Below, piece by piece: positions 8,300 through 18,049 of a stretch of 64,000 bases of DNA. Below the pieces are notes generated by a model. The model made no database searches, had not been told where the DNA came from, and was given only the letters and a program-made list of their open reading frames with translations. The stretch covers positions 186,001 to 250,000 of the forward strand of contig NZ_QGGB01000003.1 of NCBI RefSeq assembly GCF_003150675.1, read 5' to 3'. The stretch comes from Rhodohalobacter mucosus (GTDB taxonomy: Bacteria; Bacteroidota; Rhodothermia; Balneolales; Balneolaceae). Positions within the stretch are counted from its first letter, which is position 1; every line of letters starts with the position of its first letter. The position numbers and the translations under genes were made by a program.

Positions 8300-8373
8300 G
8301 AACCGGTTCAGGCATTTACCTGATTCCGCACGAACACAATTTCTACCCTTACGGAATCCGGAACCTGATTCCG
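8300..8373. repeat. Palindromes downstream of the parA-RHH pair
   Basis: A perfect 10-bp palindrome GAACCGGTTC (8300-8309) begins four bases after the RHH stop codon. A second inverted repeat, CGGAATC (8352-8358) and GATTCCG (8367-8373), is separated by an 8-nt loop, and CCTGATTCCG also occurs at about 8319-8328. No T-run follows, so a terminator is less likely than a protein-binding or repeat sequence. Confidence 0.4.
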
Positions 8374-8441
8374 GTCCATTCGTACAGATAAGGCATCAAA
8401 AGATTATATGATACAGCCCGCATCGTATATCAGAAGTGCAA

Positions 8442-8612
8442 TTATTGAAGCGGGTTTTCGATAAATTCTTCTTCTGTTCTGTAGGCCAGCTTCTGGCGGC
8501 GCTTTTCTTCATACTCTTCCATCACTTCACGCCTGGATTCATAGAGCCCACGCGCCGCAACCAAGGTTACAAGTATGCCCACCACTAGTACCAGTATTGT
8601 TACAGGTTCCAT
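8442..8612 (-). CDS. Small single-pass membrane protein, 56 residues
   Basis: A short frame on the minus strand encodes MEPVTILVLVVGILVTLVAA followed by a charged cytoplasmic-type tail (RGLYESRREVMEEYEEKRRQ and then KLAYRTEEEFIENPLQ). Residues 4-20 form one transmembrane helix; positively charged residues after it suggest an N-out, C-in topology. The codons look normal for the neighbourhood and the hydrophobic/amphipathic split is unlikely by chance. It sits alone between the RHH gene and recC, opposite to both. The function is unknown. Confidence 0.6.
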   Translation of the reverse strand: MEPVTILVLVVGILVTLVAARGLYESRREVMEEYEEKRRQKLAYRTEEEFIENPLQ

Positions 8613-8758
8613 AACTTTCTGATTCGTTATTACTTACTATTGTTTCCTACTACAGCAACCGGGGCATAATCGTTCATCACAGGTGACACTTCCTGTCACC
8701 TGACCTGTTTACATTCAATCCGGGAAGAAATGATACAGTACAGACCTTATATTCCGGC

Positions 8759-11700
8759 ATGATCCATATTTACAGAAGCAACCGGTTAAAAGAACACGCC
8801 GGATTACTGGCCGAATTACCGGAGTTGAGCGGGCACTCCGACCCGTTTCAATCAACACATATAATCGTTCCAAATCTGGATTCATCGCGGTGGCTGAAGC
8901 TGGAGCTTGCCCGGCAAAATGGTTTTGCTGGCAACTTATCCTTTATGCTGCCGGCAGAGTGGCAGTGGAACCAGATTCGAAAACTCTGGCCGGATATTCC
9001 AACCCTGCTTCCATCCGATCCGGAGCCTATGGCCTGGGCCTTGTTCAGAATGCTGACGGACCCTGACTACCTTTCTCAGTTTGATCTGCTTGAGCGCTAT
9101 GTTAACTCACGGCTTTCCGGAATACGTGAAAATGCCATTTTTGAACTGGCGGGCATACTTTCGTCACTATTTGATCAGTATCAGATTTATCGTCCCCACA
9201 TGCTGCTCGGGTGGCAGCAAGGAAGCACAAAAAAAAGGAAGGATGAGAAATGGCAGTCACGAATCTGGAAAGACCTCAATCAGTTCAAATCGGGTTCACG
9301 TTCAGATGAAACAGGCCTGAACAGGGCCGAACTGGTTCAGAAAACGATTTCTGCCTTGAAGAACGGCCAAATAGAAACGGACAGGGATATCTATGTTTTT
9401 AATCCCGGCTTGATTCCAAAACCGGTCGCTAAAATGCTGGAATTGTGGGGCAGAAGCTCCGACGTACATCTTTTTCTGATGACATCTATTGGACAGAGCC
9501 GATCTTCGGGTCAGGATATTCACCCTCTCATCTCATCACTGGGTGCTGAGGCTGAAGCCCAATCCCTTCTTTGGTCGTTCCATCCGGAGAAGACCCGGCT
9601 CAATGAGAATGAGTCTTTTTTGTTACCCGAAGGAAATGAACTTCTCCACCTCATTCAGCGGTCCATTGTAAAAAATGAACCATCCCCCGAAATTGATAAG
9701 CCTGCTGATGGCTTCGAAACGGTAAGGGTGGTGTCGTGCCACAGCCGTCTACGTGAAATTGAGGCCCTGTACGATTTTATCATGGAGTGCTTTGATAACG
9801 ACAGCTCGCTCAGTCCGGAAGAAATTCTTGTAGTTACACCAGACCTTGACCCTTACCGGTCTTCAATTCATACGGTATTCGGACAAACTGAGTCCGGGCT
9901 GCCCGATATTCCATATTACCTGTCAAAGGGCATATCTTCTGAAGAATCAGAACTAATGAGAGCTGTAATACAGCTTTTTGATCTGCCTGAGTCCAGATTT
10001 GAGTTCCGTTCAGTAATGGATCTCTTTATGATGAGGCCTGTTCATACAAATTTTGGGCTGTCGCCGGAAGATGCCGCACGGGTGAAGCACTGGATGAAAG
10101 ATAATCATGTTCACTGGGGACTAGATGAGGACCATCGCAGGGAGTATGACCAGCCCGGCTCATCACTTTACCATACCTGGAGCGCGGCCATGAGAAGAGG
10201 GTGGCTGGGTCAGCTGATGGCACCCGAGCCCGGAGAAATATACAGGAATGCTCTTCTCTATCCGGGAGTACAAACTCTATCAGATAAGGAGATATGGGCG
10301 GCATTCTCGGGTTTTCTGCAAATGCTGGATCAGTTTCGTGAAGATGCACAAAAAGAACGGCCTCCATCCAAATGGGTTGAGTTCCTTGAAAAGAGCCTAT
10401 CTGACTTTCTGTCAGCCGAAGCCATGGAGGCTATTGAAAGCCATTTTATTAACAAAAGCCTGCAGAGGTTCAAAGATACCGTTGATATCGCAGAAGCAGA
10501 CCGGCCTGTTAGCTATGGCATTGCAACAAAATGGTTAAAAAAACAGATATCCTCAGCCGGATCAGCGGGTGCACAATTCAACAGAGGAGTAACTTTCACA
10601 TCCATGGTTCCGGTTCGAAGCATCCCTTTTCGGGTCATTGCAATGGTCGGACTGAATGAGGGTGTGTTTCCGCGAAAAATGACGTCTGCTGATTTTGACC
10701 TTATGCAGCTCTATCCGGACCCGACCGATCGCAACCGTAGAAACGAAGACCGGAATCTATTTTTGGAATCGATTTTGGCTGCCGAAGACGTACACTACTG
10801 CAGTTTTATTGGGCGCAGTCAGGCGGATAATGAACCTGTGCCACCGTCACCGGTGGTAAGCGAGTGGATTGCTTTTCTGTCGCGGTTTACGGGCCTGGAA
10901 GAGAAGAAGATTGTCACGCAGGTTCCGCTGACCGGATACTCGCCGTCCGCATACTCCGACGGCTATCAGGCTTGGTCTGATTCGGGATATAATACCGCCA
11001 AAGAACTCCGGAAAGGAGGGAAGTCCATAAACGGCTTGTATCGGGCGGATGTTGATTTAAGTGATACATTTAAAGGCGACAGGTACATTGAACTTCATAA
11101 GCTGCTCAATGTTGTCTCTAATCCAATTCAGGGGTTTCTGAAAGAGCAGTTCGGGGCGCGATTTTCGGGTTATGATGAAGAGAAGCAGGAGTTCGAGATT
11201 AACGGACTTCAGCGGCACATTCTATTCGACCGGTTATTTGGCTGGAAACTTCATAAGCGGACGGATATCGACTATGAGTCCGTATTACTGGGTTCAGGTA
11301 TTCTTCCGGCAGGAAGGCCCGGAAAGATGGAATTCAGAGGGCTTTTGGATTCCGTCGAGCAGGCTGTGGCAATGATTGAGCAAGCGGGATTTGAACCAAC
11401 ATTACGAAATATTAGCGTGGAGTTAACGCTGAGCGGAAATCAAATCATGGGAGACATTCAAAGCTACTCGGATAGTCTCTACCTCGATCTTCGGGTTGCC
11501 CGAAAAACGGCTGCTGCACTTATCAGGTCCTGGGTAAGTCATTTGATGTTTTCGCTATTAAACCCTGAAAATGCAGGTGAATCGGTGCTGATCACTGATT
11601 TAAAGAACGACCCGATAAAAATAGTTTACTCAAAAACGGAAAATCCTTCCGAACTGCTTCAGCCATATCTTGAGTTGTTTGAAGAGTGTATATCAAAGCC

Positions 11701-11947
11701 GGTGCCGTTCTATCCCGAAACGGTACTTACATATATTGAAAACCTCGAAAAAGGAGAAGATGCCGCACGTGAAAAAGCTGCAAGGGCATTTGAGGGTACC
11801 GGTTACAAATACTCAAGGGCAGAACGGGATAACCTTTATACATCCGTTATGATGGGAACGGGGGTCAGCTTTCGGGATGAGATGCTGGATGAGAGGTATT
11901 GCAGCCTGGTCAGGGACATGCTTCAACACCTAAGGGAGGAGAAATGA
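8759..11947 (+). CDS. recC: Exodeoxyribonuclease V subunit gamma (RecC-like)
   Basis: The 1062-residue protein matches RecC in its inactive helicase/nuclease fold: VPNLDSSRWLKLELA near the N terminus, then GLNEGVFPR with FDLMQLYPDP and RNRRNEDRNLFLESI, and YCSFIGRSQADNEPVPPSPV. In E. coli RecC is the scaffold that splits the DNA strands and recognises Chi; the Chi sequence of this organism is not predictable. It is the first gene of recC-recB-recD; its stop overlaps the recB start (ATGA at 11944-11947). Length is close to E. coli RecC (1122 residues). Confidence 0.93.
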   Translation: MIHIYRSNRLKEHAGLLAELPELSGHSDPFQSTHIIVPNLDSSRWLKLELARQNGFAGNLSFMLPAEWQWNQIRKLWPDIPTLLPSDPEPMAWALFRMLTDPDYLSQFDLLERYVNSRLSGIRENAIFELAGILSSLFDQYQIYRPHMLLGWQQGSTKKRKDEKWQSRIWKDLNQFKSGSRSDETGLNRAELVQKTISALKNGQIETDRDIYVFNPGLIPKPVAKMLELWGRSSDVHLFLMTSIGQSRSSGQDIHPLISSLGAEAEAQSLLWSFHPEKTRLNENESFLLPEGNELLHLIQRSIVKNEPSPEIDKPADGFETVRVVSCHSRLREIEALYDFIMECFDNDSSLSPEEILVVTPDLDPYRSSIHTVFGQTESGLPDIPYYLSKGISSEESELMRAVIQLFDLPESRFEFRSVMDLFMMRPVHTNFGLSPEDAARVKHWMKDNHVHWGLDEDHRREYDQPGSSLYHTWSAAMRRGWLGQLMAPEPGEIYRNALLYPGVQTLSDKEIWAAFSGFLQMLDQFREDAQKERPPSKWVEFLEKSLSDFLSAEAMEAIESHFINKSLQRFKDTVDIAEADRPVSYGIATKWLKKQISSAGSAGAQFNRGVTFTSMVPVRSIPFRVIAMVGLNEGVFPRKMTSADFDLMQLYPDPTDRNRRNEDRNLFLESILAAEDVHYCSFIGRSQADNEPVPPSPVVSEWIAFLSRFTGLEEKKIVTQVPLTGYSPSAYSDGYQAWSDSGYNTAKELRKGGKSINGLYRADVDLSDTFKGDRYIELHKLLNVVSNPIQGFLKEQFGARFSGYDEEKQEFEINGLQRHILFDRLFGWKLHKRTDIDYESVLLGSGILPAGRPGKMEFRGLLDSVEQAVAMIEQAGFEPTLRNISVELTLSGNQIMGDIQSYSDSLYLDLRVARKTAAALIRSWVSHLMFSLLNPENAGESVLITDLKNDPIKIVYSKTENPSELLQPYLELFEECISKPVPFYPETVLTYIENLEKGEDAAREKAARAFEGTGYKYSRAERDNLYTSVMMGTGVSFRDEMLDERYCSLVRDMLQHLREEK

Positions 11948-14900
11948 AGCGACTTGAATCGGTATTTGACCTGAACTGGAAACCCCGGTTGGTGGTAGAA
12001 GCTTCCGCCGGTACCGGAAAAACGTATACCATCGTCGGGCTCTATATCAGGCTGCTTCTCGAAAAGAAACTCAGTGTGGACCAAATCCTGGTCATGACAT
12101 TCACCAATAAAGCTACGTCTGAACTGAGAGGGCGAATACAAAACAGGCTGCAGGAATGTACAGACGTACTTAAATCGGGGTATGAGGGAGATGATGTATT
12201 TCTTAAGGAATGTTCCAACCGATACGGAGGGGCAGGGAAAAGTGAGCATCTTGGCCTATTAATAAACGCAATTAGAAATTTTGACGAAAGCCGGATCTTT
12301 ACCATTCACGGTTTCTGTCAGAGAGTGCTTAGTGAAGAGGCCCTTTATGCAGGAGTTCCGTTTGATATGGATATCATTCAGCATGATACCCTGTTACTTG
12401 AGGCTGCAGAAGATTACTGGCGTGATTTTGTAGACCGGAACGGTGAATCAGTGGGAGGTGAACTGGAAATTGCAAAACTGATGAAACTGGGGAAGTCTCC
12501 GCGTGAACTGATAGGCAGGGATGGTTTATTGACACTTTTCAGATCTGCTGGGGCCAGGATCGAAGGCGATCTGCATCCGGATCCATCCTCAATTTTTGAA
12601 AAGGCATGGACCTTGCGTAAGAATATGAGAGAAGAGTGGAGTGAAAATCGTGAAAAGGTTAGAGCCGAATTGCTTGTGAGTGGTTTAAGCGGTTACACGG
12701 AGAGAAATGTGACAGGCAGGGTACGCAAGATGGATGATTTTCTGCACGACCCAAAGCTGAAAAAGGATTCATTTGATCAGCTGAAATATTTTCTCGCTGA
12801 AACGGTATATGATGAATCAAACCTTACCCAAAAGAGCCGCCGCCTTCCCGAAAAGCTTCGGTTTTTTGACCTCTGCAGCGAGTACAATGCATTGCTGGAT
12901 GATCTCAAACGTGCAGAGACGGCACTCATTTATAATACCTGGAAAGACATCGTAGAGAGGAGAGAAGAAAAATCATCTCAATCGGGTTCAATGACTTACG
13001 ATGACCTCCTCATAAGGCTTTCTGATGTCTTGAAAGATGAAACCGTGGGGCTGCAGCTTCGAAGAAAACTTTTGCAAAGTTATCCGTTTGCTCTGGTGGA
13101 CGAATTTCAGGACACCGATGGTATTCAGTACGAAATCTTTAACTCCATCTACCCGAAAGAAGGCGAGAAGTCAGGGTTACTGATGATTGGTGACCCAAAG
13201 CAGGCTATTTATGCATTCAGGGGTGCGGATGTTTACACGTATTTCAGAGCGAAAAAGGAGGGTGACCCAGAAACCTGGTCGCTTGGAAAGAACTTTCGCA
13301 GCACACCGGGTCTTATCAATGCTGTAAATCGCCTGTTTGACGCTACCGGGGCGAAACCGTTTCTTGAAGCTGAAATTGATTTTAAGCCCACGGAAGCCGG
13401 ACTTCCGGAGAGGGAAAATGAATATCGTACCGGCAGCGCACCCACCGCCCCGTTTCGCTTTATCCTGAAAAAGGGTATTGAAAAGAACAAAAACAGCGCC
13501 AGACACGATATCTACAATCAGACTGTTGCGCAGGTCATAGATATTCTTAATGATGATTCGAATCGGATATTGGATGACAAGACAAACGGGATGAGGCGGG
13601 TTGAGGCCGGCGATATTGCAGTTTTGATCAACAGCCACCGTGATGCCATGCACATTAAAGAGCAGTTGAAAGAGGTGGGCATCGATTCGGTAACCTATTC
13701 GCAGCAGAAAGTATTTGATACGTTTGAGGCCTTTCGTGTTGAAATGGTGATGAACGCAATTTTAAATCCATTCGACCGCACAGCAGTTAACAATGCACTG
13801 TTAAGCGGATTGTTTGGCAGTGATCTTCGCCGGCTGGCGAAACTGAGCGATGACGATGAAGCGCATCAGGGTATATTGAATGAACTGCAGGACCTTCACG
13901 AAATCTGGAAAAAACGAGGCTTTATGCCTGCTTTCAGGAAACTGATCAGAAATGACGGTCGAATGGAGCAAATTGCGTCGTGGAAAGATGCAGAGCGTAT
14001 TTTTATGAATCTTCATCAGCTGGTTGACCATGCAGCGATGGTTGAAACTCAGCAAAATCTGGATCCTGTATCACTGCATATGTGGTTTATCGACGAGATG
14101 ATGAATCCTGACAAGAGTGATGAGCAGTCGCTTCTTTTGGAAAGCGATCGCAATCTGGTGAAAATCAGCACCATTCACGGCAGCAAGGGACTTGAGTTTC
14201 CCATCGTAATATGTCCTGATCTTTGGGAAGGCAAGGATTTAAAAGATCAGTTTATCAGGTATCACAAAAAAGATTCAGGCCGGCTCACCCTCAATATTGA
14301 TTGCCTTGAAACAGAGGATCGGGAAACTGCAAAAAGAGAAGGGAAAATTGAATCCATTGCTGAGGAGATCAGAAAAGTATATGTGGCGCTTACCCGTGCA
14401 AAATATGAGTGCAGAGTAATTTGGGTTACCCACCAGAAGAGTCACCTTTCGGGACTTGGGGCAGCGTTACAGGGTAAAGAACCCGTTCTGGATCGGCTGG
14501 ATACGAAAATTAAAGAGGGTGGGCTTCTAGACGAAGAAACATTGCTTAGTCCGCTTATGAGGCTCGCTGATGAGTATCCGCATTTGATTGCTGTAGAATC
14601 GTTCATCGAAACCAAGGGCATGGTGCAGTATTCCTACTCCGGCATGCCGTTGGAAACACTTCAAAAAAGATCCTATAACGGTAGGTCAGTGATTGAGGTT
14701 GGTCAAAGGGTCGAAAGTTTTTCATCGCTGGCGGGGCATCATTCCGATACATCCGAACCCGATTATGATCAGGTCACAGGCAGATACGCCGACCTTCTCG
14801 GAACCCCTGTAACGGCTCTTCAGGAATTAACCATTTTTGGTTTTCCCAAAGGCCCGGTTGCAGGTACCGCAATTCACAAAATATTTGAGCATAGCGATTT

Positions 14901-15534
14901 TCGCTTTGATACCGCTATGAAAGCGGATCATTCAGAACTGATACATCAGGTATTGGGCTCATACGGTATTGGCGATGAGTGGATCCCCGTGGTACAGACT
15001 ATGATCAGGGATGTAACGGGTGCGGCCCTGGGTGAGTTGGACCTTTCGAAAATTGAGCCTGAAGATGAACTCCGGGAGATGGAGTTTCACTTTCCCATAT
15101 CAAAGCCAAAGGCAGAAAACCTATATAGAATAATTAGGAATAAAGACTATAAACCAATCGGAAGTAGTAATTTAAATCATTTTTTAACAGGTTTTATAGA
15201 TTTAATTGTCAGGCAGAACGGGAAGTACTATGTGCTCGATTATAAATCCAATTACCTTGGTGACATGCCGGAAGATTACAGCAGCGGGGCGCTTGAAGCG
15301 GAGATGCAGGCTGCCGGATACGATTTGCAATATCATCTGTACATGGTTGCCCTCAAAAAATATCTGCAGAGGAGGATACCCGGTTTCAGCTATAATGAGC
15401 ACGTAGGCGGTGCCTGTTATCTGTTTGTAAGGGGAATGCAGAAGCAATCATCACACTCGGTTTACTTTGACAGGCCCGATGAAGAGCTTATCGTTAAGCT
15501 GGAAGAAAACCTGGAGGGGAGATCAGATGGGTGA
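11944..15534 (+). CDS. recB: Exodeoxyribonuclease V subunit beta (RecB)
   Basis: From ATG 11944, preceded by the strong Shine-Dalgarno GGGAGGAG, the product is 1196 residues. It has Walker A ASAGTGKTYT (about 20), FTNKATSELR, Walker B LVDEFQDTDG, IGDPKQAIYAFRGAD, STIHGSKGLEFP and YVALTRAKYE of a UvrD-like 3'-5' helicase, and the C-terminal RecB nuclease with GTAIHKIFEH, FLTGFIDLI and YVLDYKSN. It unwinds and degrades DNA at double-strand breaks to load RecA. The reading frame continues upstream to 11899, but overlap with recC and the Shine-Dalgarno fix the start at 11944. The recD start lies 7 bp inside its end. Confidence 0.95.
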   Translation: MKRLESVFDLNWKPRLVVEASAGTGKTYTIVGLYIRLLLEKKLSVDQILVMTFTNKATSELRGRIQNRLQECTDVLKSGYEGDDVFLKECSNRYGGAGKSEHLGLLINAIRNFDESRIFTIHGFCQRVLSEEALYAGVPFDMDIIQHDTLLLEAAEDYWRDFVDRNGESVGGELEIAKLMKLGKSPRELIGRDGLLTLFRSAGARIEGDLHPDPSSIFEKAWTLRKNMREEWSENREKVRAELLVSGLSGYTERNVTGRVRKMDDFLHDPKLKKDSFDQLKYFLAETVYDESNLTQKSRRLPEKLRFFDLCSEYNALLDDLKRAETALIYNTWKDIVERREEKSSQSGSMTYDDLLIRLSDVLKDETVGLQLRRKLLQSYPFALVDEFQDTDGIQYEIFNSIYPKEGEKSGLLMIGDPKQAIYAFRGADVYTYFRAKKEGDPETWSLGKNFRSTPGLINAVNRLFDATGAKPFLEAEIDFKPTEAGLPERENEYRTGSAPTAPFRFILKKGIEKNKNSARHDIYNQTVAQVIDILNDDSNRILDDKTNGMRRVEAGDIAVLINSHRDAMHIKEQLKEVGIDSVTYSQQKVFDTFEAFRVEMVMNAILNPFDRTAVNNALLSGLFGSDLRRLAKLSDDDEAHQGILNELQDLHEIWKKRGFMPAFRKLIRNDGRMEQIASWKDAERIFMNLHQLVDHAAMVETQQNLDPVSLHMWFIDEMMNPDKSDEQSLLLESDRNLVKISTIHGSKGLEFPIVICPDLWEGKDLKDQFIRYHKKDSGRLTLNIDCLETEDRETAKREGKIESIAEEIRKVYVALTRAKYECRVIWVTHQKSHLSGLGAALQGKEPVLDRLDTKIKEGGLLDEETLLSPLMRLADEYPHLIAVESFIETKGMVQYSYSGMPLETLQKRSYNGRSVIEVGQRVESFSSLAGHHSDTSEPDYDQVTGRYADLLGTPVTALQELTIFGFPKGPVAGTAIHKIFEHSDFRFDTAMKADHSELIHQVLGSYGIGDEWIPVVQTMIRDVTGAALGELDLSKIEPEDELREMEFHFPISKPKAENLYRIIRNKDYKPIGSSNLNHFLTGFIDLIVRQNGKYYVLDYKSNYLGDMPEDYSSGALEAEMQAAGYDLQYHLYMVALKKYLQRRIPGFSYNEHVGGACYLFVRGMQKQSSHSVYFDRPDEELIVKLEENLEGRSDG

Positions 15535-17389
15535 TGGCGCAGTTAAACCGGCATGGTTTCGTCAGGGTCTCGAAGCAGGGTGGATTCGCAGGTCCGAGGA
15601 GGAACTGGTCCGTTTTTTAGAGGGCGAATTTGGAGAACTGAATCAAAGTGAACTGCTGATATCAGTTTTTTTATCGCTCTTTGAAGAGGAGGGACATGTT
15701 GTTCTGCCTCTCTATAAGACACCCCCGGAGTGGGGAGAGATTCTGGGCGTGGATCATCAGGGAATATCTGTTTTACGTAGTTATGCTTCGTCATTTGAGA
15801 TTAGTGAATTATCGGATAGTGCCCTGACAGGGAAGCCGGGAGAAATGGCGCCCTACATTATGGACAAAATCCGTGAAAAAAGTTTTGTGTCCATAAACAG
15901 GTACCGGAACTATGAAGAGAAAATCGACTCGCTGATACGCAAAAAAAGCAGCGCCACCGCTGAAATTTCGGAACCCGAAAAGTTGAAAAAGCAGCTTGAT
16001 GAGCTATTTGACAATGTCTTGATACCCGACTGGCAAAAAGCAGCAGCGGCTCTATCTTTTTTAAAAACATTTTTGATCATCTCCGGCGGGCCCGGTACCG
16101 GAAAAACAACTACGGTAGCACGGATCATCGCCCTTCATCAGAACCTGAACCTGGGCAAACTTAAAATCGGTCTTGCCGCACCTACGGGTAAAGCGGCCGG
16201 CAGAATGGGAGAGGCTATTCAGAAAGAGATGAGCGGGTTTGAATTATCTGATGAAATGCTTGCCAATATCCCCACAGAGGCGAAAACAATTCACCGGATG
16301 CTTTCCGGGACCTCTCAAAAAGGCTTGCTTCCCGACGCGGAAAAGCGAAAGCTTCATTACGATTTGTTGATTGTGGATGAAGCGTCCATGATTGATCTTC
16401 GGATGATGTACCGGCTGTTGACCGCATTGGATGAGCGCACCCGGCTTATACTTCTGGGAGACCGAAGTCAGCTGGCATCTGTGGAGGCCGGCTCAGTATT
16501 TGCAGACCTGTGCAGAAAAACGAAAAATGGTTTCAGTGAGGAGATAGCCGAAAAGCTGTCGGATATCACCGGGTTTGATTTACCGGTGAGTGGTGCAGCT
16601 GAAGCTGACGGATTGCATGATGCAACAATCTATCTGACTAAAAGTTTTCGATTTGATGAATCAAGCGGGATTGGAAAACTGGCAGCCCTTGTAAAAGCTG
16701 ATGGCAGGAAAGACCTGGTTAGGGCTGATGAACCTGAAGAACTTTTTGAATCCCTGGGTGATATTGAACATTCATCTTTCACATTTAACGGTGAAAATCT
16801 TCGGAAACTGGCCGACGACCTGCTGGACCGTCTGGAGAAAACCGCCGCGATCGATGATCCGGAGACCATGCTCAAATTCTGGAAGGAGGGTGCAATGCTC
16901 ACCTGCCACAGACGGGGTCTTGAGGGTTCCGATAGGCTGAACGCATACATGGAACAGATGATAGCAGCGTCCAGAAAACTGCCAATTTCAGATGGCTGGT
17001 ATCACGGGCGTCCGGTGATTATAACGAGGAACGACTACAGCCTGGGTGTATTCAACGGAGATACCGGTGTCTGCGTGAGGGAAGAAGGAAAATCGGGCTC
17101 ATACAGGGTTTGGGTGGATTCGGCCGGTGGCATGAAGCCCATACACCCGAACCGGCTGATGCATGTAAATCCGGCCTACTTCCTGACAGTTCACAAAAGC
17201 CAGGGATCAGAATACAATCGCGTCACCCTCTTGCTGCCGTCCGAAGACAGCCCGGTACTCACAAGGGAGTTGCTCTATACAGCCATAACAAGAGCGAGAA
17301 GTGAATTCCGCCTCCTGGGATCGCTGGAACTGTTCTGCAAGGGGATCAACCGTGAAACCGAGCGATTTACGATGCTGGGGATGCGGTGA
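15527..17389 (+). CDS. recD: Exodeoxyribonuclease V subunit alpha (RecD)
   Basis: From ATG 15527 (Shine-Dalgarno GGAGGGGA at 15513-15520) the protein is 620 residues, the usual RecD size. It shows Walker A GGPGTGKTTTVA (about 187), APTGKAAGRM, Walker B LLIVDEASMIDLRMM, LLGDRSQLASVEAGSVF, and the C-terminal VHKSQGSEYNRV and LYTAITRAR. RecD is the fast 5'-3' SF1 helicase of RecBCD. Its start overlaps the end of recB by 8 bp, so all three subunits are translationally coupled. Confidence 0.95.
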   Translation: MGDGAVKPAWFRQGLEAGWIRRSEEELVRFLEGEFGELNQSELLISVFLSLFEEEGHVVLPLYKTPPEWGEILGVDHQGISVLRSYASSFEISELSDSALTGKPGEMAPYIMDKIREKSFVSINRYRNYEEKIDSLIRKKSSATAEISEPEKLKKQLDELFDNVLIPDWQKAAAALSFLKTFLIISGGPGTGKTTTVARIIALHQNLNLGKLKIGLAAPTGKAAGRMGEAIQKEMSGFELSDEMLANIPTEAKTIHRMLSGTSQKGLLPDAEKRKLHYDLLIVDEASMIDLRMMYRLLTALDERTRLILLGDRSQLASVEAGSVFADLCRKTKNGFSEEIAEKLSDITGFDLPVSGAAEADGLHDATIYLTKSFRFDESSGIGKLAALVKADGRKDLVRADEPEELFESLGDIEHSSFTFNGENLRKLADDLLDRLEKTAAIDDPETMLKFWKEGAMLTCHRRGLEGSDRLNAYMEQMIAASRKLPISDGWYHGRPVIITRNDYSLGVFNGDTGVCVREEGKSGSYRVWVDSAGGMKPIHPNRLMHVNPAYFLTVHKSQGSEYNRVTLLLPSEDSPVLTRELLYTAITRARSEFRLLGSLELFCKGINRETERFTMLGMR

Positions 17390-17583
17390 TGGGCATTTTT
17401 CTGGAAAGATTGACCAAATGATACGTTTGGAGATCCCCCCGCTACGGTCTGCGGCCTGCGCTCGGTATGACAGGGCAATGGGAAAACAGCGGCGGCGCAA
17501 TCAAATACCAAAAATGTGATCAAATCTTTCCCGCGCCGCCAAGTACCTTCCGTGCTTTCTGTGGCAATACCTGTCATGTTCCG

Positions 17584-17615
17584 ACCTCCGCGCCCTCTGG
17601 GCCTTGGCTGTGAAT
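17584..17615 (+). repeat. Dispersed repeat D, copy 1 (diverged)
   Basis: The string ACCTCCGCGCCCTCTGGGCC followed by TTGGCTGTGAATC is a diverged version of the CCTCCGCG-N-CTCTGCGTCTCTGCGGTGAA pattern seen five times in the window (17860, 19622, 44939, 48750). Confidence 0.5.
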
Positions 17616-17618
17616 CAA

Positions 17619-17755
17619 GCCGCCGGCAATTAATTACCGGCTCGTGCATGCCGCCCTCGATGCCTCGGGCTTGGTTGCAATGCCGTAATTACTGATTGAG
17701 AAAAAACCCGCAAAGCGGGGTGACATACACGAACGAGGGATTCAACCCTCGTGCC
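17619..17755 (+). repeat. Dispersed element C, single copy
   Basis: Hairpins follow each other in a fixed order: GCCGG/CCGGC around an AT-rich loop (17622-17641), CCCTCGATGCCTCGGG, CCCGC/GCGGG (17707-17719) and ACGAGGG/CCCTCGT (17732-17752). The same order is found inverted at 39538-39675 and in a four-unit tandem array at 47978-48513. Internal sequences differ but hairpin stems are kept. Confidence 0.75.
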
Positions 17756-17859
17756 AGGGCGCGCAGATTCAGTCATTTTTGAGTTCAATGTCATGTTCTC
17801 ACCACTTATTCCTTCCGTGCATACCGCAGCAATACCCGCCGTGTTCCAACATCCACCAA

Positions 17860-17892
17860 CCCCTCCGTGTCCTCAGCGCCTCAGCGGTGAAC
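17860..17892 (+). repeat. Dispersed repeat D, copy 2
   Basis: CCCCTCCGTGTCCTCAGCGC followed by CTCAGCGGTGAAC matches the D consensus, with the terminal GCGGTGAA fully kept. Confidence 0.65.
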
Positions 17893-17977
17893 CTCTTCTG
17901 ATTATGTGAATATCCTCATCATTTGGGATGCCAATGCATTCTTCCCTATTTTCATCCGCTGATAGCTAAAACAACCA

Positions 17978-18011
17978 ATCCCGAAGACTCGGGACTGCGA
18001 ACTGCACGCAG
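17978..18011 (+). repeat. Double-hairpin repeat E, intergenic copy
   Basis: TCCCGA-AGAC-TCGGGA is followed directly by CTGCG-AACTGCA-CGCAG. The last 27 bases match 23 of 27 positions of a stretch inside pseC (23055-23081), and a partial inverted copy lies at 19104-19124. Confidence 0.7.
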
Positions 18012-18049
18012 CCAACAATTAAGAAACAAGTAACCAATCAGATCATCAC

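Larger units (their letters stand above)
17390..18049. other. Repeat-rich spacer between recD and the sugar epimerase gene
   Basis: No credible gene is seen in these 660 bp. They hold a single copy of dispersed element C (17619-17755), two copies of the CTCCGCG...GCGGTGAA repeat (17584-17615 and 17860-17892) and a double-hairpin repeat (17978-18011) about 40 bp before the next start codon. The density suggests this is a landing zone for small mobile or amplifying repeats. Confidence 0.6.
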
